This document shows positions 1 through 6,081 of a DNA stretch of 9,236 nt, one piece after another (the first letter of the stretch is position 1; the number at the start of each line of letters is the position of its first letter). The stretch lies in the NCBI GenBank assembly GCA_902473545.1, contig CABRSG010000081.1, positions 1-9,236 on the forward strand, given 5' to 3'. Under the pieces are notes generated by a model. That model ran no database searches, had not been told where the DNA came from, and saw nothing but the letters and a program-made list of their open reading frames with translations. This DNA comes from an uncultured Lachnospiraceae bacterium (lineage in GTDB: Bacteria; Bacillota; Clostridia; Lachnospirales; Lachnospiraceae). The translations under genes and the position numbers were made by a program.

Positions 1-300
1 AAGCCCTGCCTCGCCGCCCGCCTGCGCCAGGATGCCCGTTTCGCTGATATCGAGAACATACTCCTGCCCCCCAAGCCCCTCCGCGCGCGTAAACACAACG
101 TCACCCGGGCGGCTGCTCCCGCGCCGCAGCGGAAGCACAAAGCCAAGATATTTCTGCATATCCTTCTGCAGGCTCTCCAGGCTCAGCCCGGCAGCCCCCG
201 CTCCCAGCACAAGGTACTGATCGTATCTTAATTCAAATTCGTTTTCCTCACGCACGCACTCCCGCGGCTGCGGGAGAATGCAAACATCCGCACTGCTCAT
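1..300 (-). CDS. Beta-N-acetylhexosaminidase (GH20), N-terminal fragment
   Basis: Only the first 100 codons are present; the frame stays open to the left edge, so the catalytic TIM barrel lies outside. The fragment matches the GH20b domain that precedes the barrel in family-20 hydrolases: an N-terminal ILPQPRECV strand (residues 8-16), a middle stretch with KYLGFVLPLRRG (about 50-61), then GDVVF (66-70), YVLDISETGI (81-90) and EAGL at the edge, where the family usually continues into the 'GL.YG.QTL' motif. The family removes terminal beta-linked GlcNAc or GalNAc from glycans such as chitin fragments, mucin or peptidoglycan-derived sugars. No signal peptide is visible, so a cytoplasmic location is likely. 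The ATG at 298-300 is preceded by AGAGGAAA at good spacing. It starts 22 bp after the ABC permease stop on the same strand with no terminator between, so co-transcription is likely. Confidence 0.82.
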   Translation of the reverse strand, partial: MSSADVCILPQPRECVREENEFELRYDQYLVLGAGAAGLSLESLQKDMQKYLGFVLPLRRGSSRPGDVVFTRAEGLGGQEYVLDISETGILAQAGGEAGL

Positions 301-322
301 TTTTCGTTTCCTCTTTCTGCCG

Positions 323-2260
323 TTATCCGACGTCCTCTAAGGCATAGCCATATTCTTTTAATAGTTTTACCGTATCTGCAAAACCGGCATTCAGGTTAAA
401 GGTCTGTCCGTACACTCTGCCGTCTTCGCCGCGGTACAGGATCCGCATATCCCATTCGCTGACTAAAAGCGCCTGCTTCAGCGTTTCTTCGCTCATATCC
501 TTCTGCACCGTCTCCACCAGTTTTTCAAGCTGCGCGCCTGTCAGCGGTTTTTCCGGGCTTATCACACTGGATTCCGCCATCGCCTCCCTGGCGTACTCGA
601 TCTCATCCTGCACCATTTCCGAATCATCCATGCTCTCAGCATCCTTGCTCTCCGTCACCGCGTTTTCCAGCGTTACAGAGTCCGGGAACCAGGAATTCGC
701 CGGTGCTACCATCACCGCCAGCGCATCCTCCGGTTTAATATTCAGCACCGGGTTTACCTGACTGCGGTGCTCCTCCATCTCCCAGAGCGGCGCCAGCCAT
801 TCCACAATGCTCTCCTCCGTATACTCATAGCTGCGCACCTTCTCTGTGCCGTCCTTTAAACGCCAGGTTACCGTAACCCGGTACCAGTAATAGATTTCGT
901 CATCCAGCTGCGAGACGGACGCTCCGCTGAAATTTTCGCTGTGCTCCACAAGCTCAAACAGCGCATCCATGTCTGCGCTGCCGCCCTCCAGCGTCATATC
1001 CTGTTCCACATCGACACTGCCAACCCAACTAAGCACCACCGTGCCGTCCTTCGCCACAAGCTGCTCGTACGCACCTGTATCCGAGTAGAGCATCAGCGCA
1101 TGACTGTTTGAAAGCCCTGCGCTCTCCACCTCGCTCTTTTCCGGCAGCCAGCGGTCATATCCAAGAAGGTCAAGCTGGAATACCGCCAGGATCGCCAGCG
1201 ATACCACGCCTGACAGTATAATCTGTTTTTTATCCCGGAACGCCTCCCGGATATCCATGCGGTAAACAAACTCAATGATTCCGCTGATCAAAAACAGACT
1301 GAAAATCCATCCGAAAATTTCCCACAACATATTGTTATCGGTGACACCGTAGAAAAATACCGTACAGATAAGCGTGACCGGCACCACCAGCAGAAATTTC
1401 ACCACTCTGGCAATTGCATCAAACGCCATCGGCTTCCCCGCCATCTCCGAGCCTCGCCGCCGGTAGAAATACAGGCACAGCAGGCAGATGAGCGCGGATA
1501 TCAGCGTGATCGCGATCACGAGATCCGTCGGGAAAACCTGATCCATCACATCTTTGCAGATCCTGATATAAGCATACACCGGCGTACACTGTACTGCAAG
1601 ACTTTTTCCAATATCCTGCGCTGCATAGAAGGTGGAAAAGAAAAACTCCATCAGCACCTCCTGCAGCAGCCTGATCGCCGGCACATAGCTACAGAGCACG
1701 ATTATCGCGGCAATCGCGGCAAAGATCTTGCCGGTCAGAAGCATCGCCAGCACCGTCAGGCTGTAAACCAACAGGAAACATGCGATATGTGTGGCCATTC
1801 CGCTTGCGAGCAGCGCCGGAATCGCCACGCCTGCCTCCGTCACCGCAACTCCGCGTCCCGCGCAGACCGCCGCAAACAGCAGGAGATTTGCTGCGAACGG
1901 CGTCAGCCATACCAGAATCCCCGCCGCATAACGGATACAGAAAAGCTTCTCGCGCCTTATCGGAAGGCTATGATAAAAATCTACCTTCTCCGCCGAGTGC
2001 AGATAGGAAAACTGGATGATGCCGAGCAGCAGCGCCGCGCCGAAAGTCACACAATATAAAAATGGATTCGCAATGCCAAACATCTGCACGGTATTTACAA
2101 TAGAATTCATATTCGCGCTGTCAAACCAGCTATCGTGCAGAAGCAGCATCCCGCCGATCGGATAGTAGCAGAAATAGCCGATCACCAGAAGGATTGCAAA
2201 TGCTCCGTCCCGCCTGACTGCCTCTCTTAAAAGCTTAGCCGATGATATCTTTGATGTCAT
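323..2260 (-). CDS. ABC-2-type transporter permease with large C-terminal soluble domain (YtrC/D-like)
   Basis: 645 residues. The N-terminal part, about residues 20-368, holds about nine hydrophobic segments (roughly 21-41, 61-87, 112-135, 145-176, 178-198, 246-266, 286-306, 311-333 and 347-366). Between segments 2 and 3 lies FYHSLPIRREKLF (95-107), a motif typical of YtrC/YtrD-type ABC-2 permeases. From about 370 to 645 the chain is hydrophilic and acidic, with no further membrane segment. I recall this tail being classed as a DUF6449-type domain, but could not check. The protein should form the membrane channel for the ATPase encoded just upstream. The substrate cannot be read from sequence; B. 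subtilis ytr transporters are tied to cell-wall antibiotic stress. The start codon at 2258-2260 lies inside the ATPase gene (26-bp overlap), behind a near-perfect Shine-Dalgarno, which indicates translational coupling. Confidence 0.85.
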   Translation of the reverse strand: MTSKISSAKLLREAVRRDGAFAILLVIGYFCYYPIGGMLLLHDSWFDSANMNSIVNTVQMFGIANPFLYCVTFGAALLLGIIQFSYLHSAEKVDFYHSLPIRREKLFCIRYAAGILVWLTPFAANLLLFAAVCAGRGVAVTEAGVAIPALLASGMATHIACFLLVYSLTVLAMLLTGKIFAAIAAIIVLCSYVPAIRLLQEVLMEFFFSTFYAAQDIGKSLAVQCTPVYAYIRICKDVMDQVFPTDLVIAITLISALICLLCLYFYRRRGSEMAGKPMAFDAIARVVKFLLVVPVTLICTVFFYGVTDNNMLWEIFGWIFSLFLISGIIEFVYRMDIREAFRDKKQIILSGVVSLAILAVFQLDLLGYDRWLPEKSEVESAGLSNSHALMLYSDTGAYEQLVAKDGTVVLSWVGSVDVEQDMTLEGGSADMDALFELVEHSENFSGASVSQLDDEIYYWYRVTVTWRLKDGTEKVRSYEYTEESIVEWLAPLWEMEEHRSQVNPVLNIKPEDALAVMVAPANSWFPDSVTLENAVTESKDAESMDDSEMVQDEIEYAREAMAESSVISPEKPLTGAQLEKLVETVQKDMSEETLKQALLVSEWDMRILYRGEDGRVYGQTFNLNAGFADTVKLLKEYGYALEDVG

Positions 2261-3137
2261 AGCCGATCACCTCCGTTTCACTGATAAAGATTTCTTCCAG
2301 GGACAACGGAAGAATCTCGTAAAACAGCGGCTCCTTCGCCTCGATCGCCGCCATGATGTGTTCCCTGCTCCCGCGCGCGGTAATGCACGAGAGATTTCCG
2401 CGCGTATCCTTTTTGATAATGTCCAGTTCTTCCATAAGCTGCTGCTCCTTCGCCGGGTTCATGATCACATACTGTACCTTGTGAATATCCATCTTCATAT
2501 CCTCAAGATCACGCGAGAACAGGATGCCGCCCTTGTGCAGAAGTCCCACATGATCGCAGATATCCTCCATTTCCCGCAGATTATGCGAAGCGATGATGGG
2601 CGTAAACTGCCGTTTTAACACCTCGTCAATGAAAATGCTCTTCACCGCCTGGCGCACCACCGGGTCGAGTCCGTCGAAGGTTTCGTCGCATAAAAGATAG
2701 CGCGTGCCCGCGCAGATGCCGAGCAGCACAAACACCTGCTTTTTCATGCCCTTTGAAAATGTGGACAGCTTGCGGTTTAAATCCAGCTCAAATTTCCCGC
2801 ACAGGTCCTTAAAACGGCTCCGCTGAAATGACGGATAGATAATCTCATAATATTCCAGCATGTCCCGCACGCGCGCGTTCGCAAAATAGTGAGGCGTGTC
2901 CGGAATAAAGCAGAGCCGCTCCTTCGCCTGCACGTTCTCAAACACCTCCATATCGTCGATTCTGGCAGAACCGCTGTCCGCTTTTAAAATCCCGGCAAGC
3001 ACCCGCAGCAACGTGCTTTTGCCCGCACCATTCGTCCCCACGATTCCGTAGACGCTTCCCTCTTTAATCTGCGCCGTCACATTATCAAGCGCCTTTATAC
3101 CGTCAAAGCTTTTGCTTATGCCAGTTATTTCAATCAT
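2235..3137 (-). CDS. ABC transporter ATP-binding protein (YtrB-like)
   Basis: 300 residues starting at MIEITGISKSF. The same frame is open further upstream (to 3284), but that part overlaps the GntR gene and does not look like ABC protein. The chosen ATG has AAGGAGG just upstream. Visible motifs: Walker A GTNGAGKST (34-42), a degenerate Q-loop region CFIPDTPHYF (76-85), signature FSKGMKKQ (127-134) in place of LSGGQ, Walker B LLCDE (148-152), D-loop GLDP (156-159) and switch histidine H185 in IIASHNL. The DETFDGLDP form is typical of ATPases paired with YtrA-type regulators. The last 100 residues or so form a variable accessory region. It should energise the permease encoded downstream. Its start overlaps the GntR stop by 8 bp and its end overlaps the permease start by 26 bp. 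Confidence 0.92.
   Translation of the reverse strand: MIEITGISKSFDGIKALDNVTAQIKEGSVYGIVGTNGAGKSTLLRVLAGILKADSGSARIDDMEVFENVQAKERLCFIPDTPHYFANARVRDMLEYYEIIYPSFQRSRFKDLCGKFELDLNRKLSTFSKGMKKQVFVLLGICAGTRYLLCDETFDGLDPVVRQAVKSIFIDEVLKRQFTPIIASHNLREMEDICDHVGLLHKGGILFSRDLEDMKMDIHKVQYVIMNPAKEQQLMEELDIIKKDTRGNLSCITARGSREHIMAAIEAKEPLFYEILPLSLEEIFISETEVIGYDIKDIIG
2265..2274 (-). promoter_or_regulatory. Strong Shine-Dalgarno for the permease, inside the ATPase gene
   Basis: On the minus strand this reads GGAGGTGATC, which matches the anti-Shine-Dalgarno tail of 16S rRNA over ten bases. It ends four bases before the permease ATG. The same bases encode part of Glu-Val-Ile near the ATPase C-terminus, so the site is maintained inside coding sequence. 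It is what decides the permease start. Confidence 0.75.
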
Positions 3138-3504
3138 GTCTCTCCTCCTTGTATACCTCGTCCAGCTTTTCGAGCAGGCGTTCCCTGGAAATCCCCATCT
3201 CCTTCGCCTGCCGGAAAACAGCACGTACATTCTCCAGATGGGCGTTCTGCTTTTCCTCCACCAGCTTCGCCCCGCCAGCCACAAAGTTTCCTCTTCCCTT
3301 TATCGGATAAATAAAGCCCTGCTGCTCTAAGATCGCATATGCTTTTTGTATCGTGTTGGGGTTGATCGCCAGCTCCGTCGCAAGCCCCCGCACCGAGGGC
3401 ATCTGACTGTCCGGCTCCAGCACGCCTTTTACGATCAGCATCTGGAACCGCTCAACGATCTGCTCATATATCGGGCGCCGGTCCTTGTAATCTATGATAA
3501 TCAT
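3130..3504 (-). CDS. GntR-family transcriptional regulator, YtrA subfamily
   Basis: 124 residues, the usual length for the short YtrA subfamily. The N-terminal winged helix-turn-helix spans about residues 1-75: PIYEQI (11-16), PSVRGLATELAINPNTIQKA (recognition region) and GRGNFV at the wing. The short C-terminal helical tail, about 45 residues (VEEKQNAHLENVRAVFRQAK region), is the usual dimerisation part. It is not an acyl- or sugar-binding domain like those of FadR or HutC. Such proteins repress an ABC operon placed directly downstream, as here. The ATG at 3502-3504 follows a purine-rich GGAAGGGGG stretch that includes eight consecutive G. The stop overlaps the ATPase start (ATGATTGA). An operator-like inverted repeat lies upstream, which points to autorepression. 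The inducing signal is unknown. Confidence 0.93.
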   Translation of the reverse strand: MIIIDYKDRRPIYEQIVERFQMLIVKGVLEPDSQMPSVRGLATELAINPNTIQKAYAILEQQGFIYPIKGRGNFVAGGAKLVEEKQNAHLENVRAVFRQAKEMGISRERLLEKLDEVYKEERHD

Positions 3505-3527
3505 GCATTACCCCCCCCTTCCGTTTC

Positions 3528-3554
3528 AAGTGTATTATTAGTGTTAGTACACTT
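3528..3554. promoter_or_regulatory. Probable YtrA-type operator (inverted repeat)
   Basis: Ten-base arms AAGTGTATTA (3528-3537) and TAGTACACTT (3545-3554) are inverted with one mismatch around a 7-base spacer; the outer seven bases of each arm match exactly. It starts three bases below the likely -10 and covers the expected start of transcription of the gntR operon. GTGTA/TACAC half-sites are in keeping with what is known for YtrA regulators. Binding by this GntR protein is an inference. Confidence 0.68.
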
Positions 3555-3556
3555 AT

Positions 3557-3585
3557 AGAATAATATAGACCGGGCAAAAAGTCAA
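3557..3585 (-). promoter_or_regulatory. Promoter of the gntR-ABC operon
   Basis: Read on the minus strand: -35 TTGACT (3580-3585), a 17-base spacer, and -10 TATTCT (3557-3562). Transcription would begin near 3550, inside the operator-like repeat and about 46 bases before the gntR start codon. Confidence 0.65.
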
Positions 3586-3592
3586 CCCGGTC
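3568..3592. repeat. Perfect 7-bp inverted repeat spanning the -35 box
   Basis: Arms GACCGGG (3568-3574) and CCCGGTC (3586-3592) flank an 11-base centre that contains the -35 hexamer of the gntR operon. It lies upstream of the transcription start, so it cannot act as an RNA hairpin for that operon. A protein binding site is the simplest reading. A chance palindrome is possible. Confidence 0.5.
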
Positions 3593-3640
3593 CTGATTAA
3601 TGCTTCATTAAATTTTCCATCATAAACCCGACTCTTATGC

Positions 3641-3669
3641 TTGCTTTTCTTTTTGTGATTTTGTAAAAT
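3641..3669 (+). promoter_or_regulatory. Candidate promoter of the glycerate kinase pseudogene
   Basis: TTGCTT (3641-3646), a 17-base spacer and TAAAAT (3664-3669) form a plausible sigma-70-type promoter about 60 bases before the ATG at 3730. It diverges from the gntR promoter. No other good candidate is seen between 3600 and 3729. Confidence 0.45.
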
Positions 3670-3709
3670 TATAAATATCCTACCGCGTTTGTCGGAAATT
3701 TTGAACGGA

Positions 3710-3721
3710 TTTCTGCAGAAA
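3710..3721. repeat. 12-bp palindrome overlapping the kinase ribosome binding site
   Basis: TTTCTGCAGAAA is a perfect palindrome. Its last three bases are the first bases of the likely Shine-Dalgarno AAAGGG (3719-3724) of the downstream kinase gene. It could be an operator or simply chance; nothing else in the window shares it. Confidence 0.35.
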
Positions 3722-3729
3722 GGGCATAT

Positions 3730-4826
3730 ATGAAATTTGTATTAATTCCAGACTCCTTTAAAGGAACATTAAGCTCCACACAAATTTGTGAGATATGTCA
3801 CGAAAAGATCACAAAACATTTCCCCGGCGCAGAAGTTGTCTCCATCCCGGTCGCGGACGGCGGCGAAGGCTCTGTCGATGCGTTTCTTGCCACGGTCGGC
3901 GGAACATGTGAACATACCACGGTAAAGAATCCTTATTTTGAAGATATGCATAGCTATTCTGATCGGCGGCGGACAGACCGCCGTTATTGAGATGGCAGCA
4001 TGCGCTGGTCTGCCGCTGGTAGAAGACCGGAAAAATCCTCTGCTGACAACCACCTACGGCGTCGGTCAGCAAATTCTTGCCGCTGCCGAAAAGGGCGTTA
4101 AAAAAATCATTGTCGGACTGGGGGGATCATCCACCAACGACGGAGGCTGCGGCGCCGCTGCCGCTGTCGGCATTAAAGGAATTTATCCCGACCGGCGGGA
4201 CGCTTATTGATATTGCCGGAATTGATTTTTCCGGAAAATCTGCCCTTCTCAATGGCATAGAAATTATAACGATGTGTGATATTGACAATCCCATGTACGG
4301 TCCGACCGGCGCTTCGTTCGTGTTCGGTCCGCAAAAGGGTGCGGACGCCGACATGGTTAAAGAACTTGACAAAGGCATAGAACATCTAAGTCATATACTT
4401 GTACAGGAAACCGGAAATGACATCAGCCAGGTCCCGGGAACCGGCGCAGCGGGCGCGATGGGCGCCGGAATGATCGCCTTCTTTGGTTCCCGGCTCCAGA
4501 TGGGCATTGAAACGGTGCTGGACACTGTGAAATTTGACGAGCTTATCCACGGCGCCGACTATATTTTTACGGGCGAGGGCAAGCTGGACTCCCAGAGCCT
4601 GCGCGGAAAAGTTGTCATCGGCATTGCACGGCGCGCCCAAAAACAGCAAAAACCGGTCATTGCCATCGTCGGCGGGGCAGACGATGAGGAAATCCAGTCC
4701 GCCTATGAGATGGGCGTCACCGCGGTTTTTCCCATCAACCGGCTGCCGCAGGATTTCTCCGTCAGCAGAGGACACAGTGCGGAAAACCTTGGCTATACAG
4801 TGGATAATATATTGCGGCTGCTGTAA
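3730..4826 (+). pseudogene. Glycerate kinase (type I, GarK/GlxK family), disrupted by two frame changes
   Basis: The family phosphorylates D-glycerate with ATP to phosphoglycerate, feeding glycolysis. The homology runs through three frames. Frame one, from ATG 3730 (Shine-Dalgarno AAAGGG), has PDSFKGTLSS and PVADGGEGSVDAF up to about 3957, then stops at 3988. Frame two, about 3958-4177, has GQTAVIEMAACAGLPLV, LTTTYGVGQ and GLGGSSTNDGGCG. Frame three, from about 4179, has EFIPTGGTL, DNPMYGPTGASFVFGPQKGA, GTGAAGAMGAG and TGEGKLDSQSLRGKV, and ends at 4826. Judged against the family pattern as I remember it, about 5 nt are missing near 3957 (one copy of a GCTAT repeat would restore HSYAIL) and about 20 nt near 4178. 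Restoring both gives about 373 residues, the usual length. All other motifs are intact, so the damage is recent or is a sequence or assembly error. As written, no full-length enzyme can be made. Confidence 0.88.
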
Positions 4827-4900
4827 TATTTCCTCCGCAAGCAGCCCCGGTATTTCGACCGCCGCTGTTACGACGTTTCCCTCCGCATGACGCGTCATTT

Positions 4901-5671
4901 TTACTCGCCTGCAAGCATCACGGGCACAACCAGCGTGCCAAAATACAGCAACACGACCGCCGCCTGCAAAAGCTCCTGATTTAAAAGCTCCAGAAAACCT
5001 GCAAGCCCCGCATACAGCAACGGTAGTGCAAGCAGACTACCGACTGCCCACTTTCGCGCCGCCTTTACCATATGTAACCAGTTTCTTTTTGTGATATTTT
5101 TTCCAGGCATATGGTACCGCGGAAACGGCGCTGTGAATATCACGCTTCTCATATCATATTCACTGTAAAAATCCGGAAGCTGATCATCTGTCAGCAGCCA
5201 GAGAAAGACGCCTGCCATCAGAGAAAGCAGCATAAACAGCAAGAAAACCGGCGGTGCCTGCAGAAACGGGCATCCCATTGCATGAAACAGCAAAACTTCC
5301 AGAACAGCTATCGCCACACATATTCCAAAAACCACCGCGTTTTTTCTCTTCTTTTCCCTGCACATCTCCGGGGTATCGCTTGTAAAAGTCACTGCTTTCT
5401 TTAGTAACATCTCTAACTTGCCATTTTCCGCTGCCTTTGCTGCTTCCTCTTCTATTTTTCGCCCCTCCAGCAGCTCTGTTACTGTGACGTCCAGCGTCTC
5501 CGCCAACGGCTTCAGCAGAGAGATGTCCGGCATACTGCTCCCGCGCTCCCACTTACTTACCGCCTTATCCGACACATACAGCTTTTGTGCCAGTTCTTTT
5601 TGTGTTAAATTCTTTTTCTTTCTCTGCTCGGCTACAAACCGTCCAAACTGCTCTTTTCCGTTTTCACTCAT
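4901..5671 (-). CDS. XRE-family helix-turn-helix protein with C-terminal membrane segments
   Basis: 256 residues. Residues about 8-66 form a Cro/C1-type helix-turn-helix: RKKKNLTQKELAQKLYVSDK, then AVSKWERGSSMPDISLLKPL and LDVTVTELLEG. A charged linker (about 70-110, rich in Glu and Lys) leads to four predicted membrane segments at about 111-131, 140-161, 209-229 and 236-254. The stretch between segments 2 and 3 (FYSEYDM...MPGKNITKRNWLH) resembles a loop often seen in the membrane part of such Clostridia proteins. A DNA-binding domain tied to the membrane suggests a sensor-regulator, but signal and targets are unknown. The ATG at 5669-5671 has a consensus AGGAGG seven bases upstream, and a promoter lies at 5764-5792. 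It converges with the kinase pseudogene and stands alone as a transcription unit. Confidence 0.88.
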   Translation of the reverse strand: MSENGKEQFGRFVAEQRKKKNLTQKELAQKLYVSDKAVSKWERGSSMPDISLLKPLAETLDVTVTELLEGRKIEEEAAKAAENGKLEMLLKKAVTFTSDTPEMCREKKRKNAVVFGICVAIAVLEVLLFHAMGCPFLQAPPVFLLFMLLSLMAGVFLWLLTDDQLPDFYSEYDMRSVIFTAPFPRYHMPGKNITKRNWLHMVKAARKWAVGSLLALPLLYAGLAGFLELLNQELLQAAVVLLYFGTLVVPVMLAGE

Positions 5672-5763
5672 ATCTCATCCTCCTGGTTGTCACAAAAATC
5701 TGTTGTGGACTTCGTGGGCATCTCAGCCTGCCGCCACATAATTCTTCTGTGTGTTTTGCGCTC

Positions 5764-5792
5764 ATTATAGACTTTTGCTGCGAAGAATGCAA
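5764..5792 (-). promoter_or_regulatory. Promoter of the XRE-family gene
   Basis: Read on the minus strand: -35 TTGCAT (5787-5792), a 17-base spacer and a perfect -10 TATAAT (5764-5769). The start of transcription would be about 85 bases above the ATG at 5671. A short hairpin (TCTACC-AGC-GGTAGA, 5793-5807) abuts the -35 box and could be an operator. Confidence 0.65.
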
Positions 5793-5972
5793 TCTACCAG
5801 CGGTAGAGTTGGCGTTTTTGCCGAAAATTCTGTTACTGTTCACTCCGTTCACAGCAACCTTTCCAAATCCATTTAAAATTCGCTTCGCGAATGGGATTTG
5901 CTCACACCTGAATCACGTTCTCACGCCTCAAACCCACAGGACTAGCTTCGCGTCGCAGCAGGTGTTTGAGGC
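5793..5972. repeat. Cluster of four inverted repeats in the 406-bp gene-free stretch 5672-6077
   Basis: The gene-free stretch holds the XRE promoter at its left, the acetyltransferase promoter at its right, and between them a row of inverted repeats. These are TCTACC-AGC-GGTAGA (5793-5807); GTTACTGT with ACAGCAAC (5832-5839 and 5851-5858, one mismatch); CAAATCCATT with AATGGGATTTG (5864-5873 and 5890-5900, one bulged G, with an alternative inner ATTCGC-TTC-GCGAAT hairpin); and GCCTCAAAC with GTTTGAGGC (5925-5933 and 5964-5972). GCTTCGCG occurs twice (5882-5889 and 5945-5952). None is followed by a clear T-run, so these are not standard terminators. They may be remnants of a repeated intergenic element or a boundary of imported DNA. 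No supported gene lies here. Confidence 0.55.
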
Positions 5973-5999
5973 TGGCGTAAGCAGTAGCAAAACTCTCTA

Positions 6000-6028
6000 T
6001 TTCCACGCTCCCGGAATTATGGTAGAAT
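6000..6028 (+). promoter_or_regulatory. Candidate promoter of the acetyltransferase gene
   Basis: -10 TAGAAT (6023-6028) with an extended TGG just before it, a 17-base spacer and a weak -35 TTTCCA (6000-6005). Transcription would start near 6035, giving a leader of only about 43 bases before the ATG at 6078. Confidence 0.5.
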
Positions 6029-6045
6029 AAAAGAATAATAAATAA

Positions 6046-6081
6046 ATGACCAGCCGAAAAAAGAGAGGGCTAAGAAAATGA
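6046..6081 (+). other. Possible 11-codon leader ORF overlapping the acetyltransferase start
   Basis: ATG at 6046 opens a frame encoding MTSRKKRGLRK. Its TGA (6079-6081) overlaps the acetyltransferase ATG (6078-6080) as ATGA, the arrangement typical of translational coupling. It also spans that gene's Shine-Dalgarno. No clear ribosome binding site precedes it, and a chance short frame is quite possible. Confidence 0.25.

Noticed and set aside
3138..3284. Upstream extension of the ATPase frame
   Set aside because: The extra 49 residues overlap the GntR gene, are rich in Arg and Trp and do not match ABC proteins; the ATG at 3137 has an AAGGAGG site.
4812..4846. TTGCGG/CCGCAA and GGCTGCT/AGCAGCC inverted repeats at the kinase stop
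   Set aside because: The two pairings compete with each other, loops are long and there is no T-run, so a terminator cannot be supported.
4386..4898. 170-codon open frame antisense to the kinase
   Set aside because: It mirrors the conserved C-terminal part of glycerate kinase and has no ribosome binding site of its own that stands out.
4887..4902. Palindrome ATGACGCGTCAT followed by TTTTT as a terminator for the kinase
   Set aside because: With a four-base loop the stem has only four pairs, mostly A-T, which is too weak for an intrinsic terminator. It may still be a protein site.
5794..5870. AGCGGTAGAG string resembling a tRNA D-arm
   Set aside because: No acceptor stem, anticodon arm or T-arm of the right size can be drawn around it; the string is part of a short hairpin next to the XRE promoter.
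5587..6030. 147-codon open frame on the plus strand
   Set aside because: Its first part is antisense to the XRE gene, it has no ribosome binding site, it runs through the inverted-repeat cluster, and its translation has no recognisable domain.
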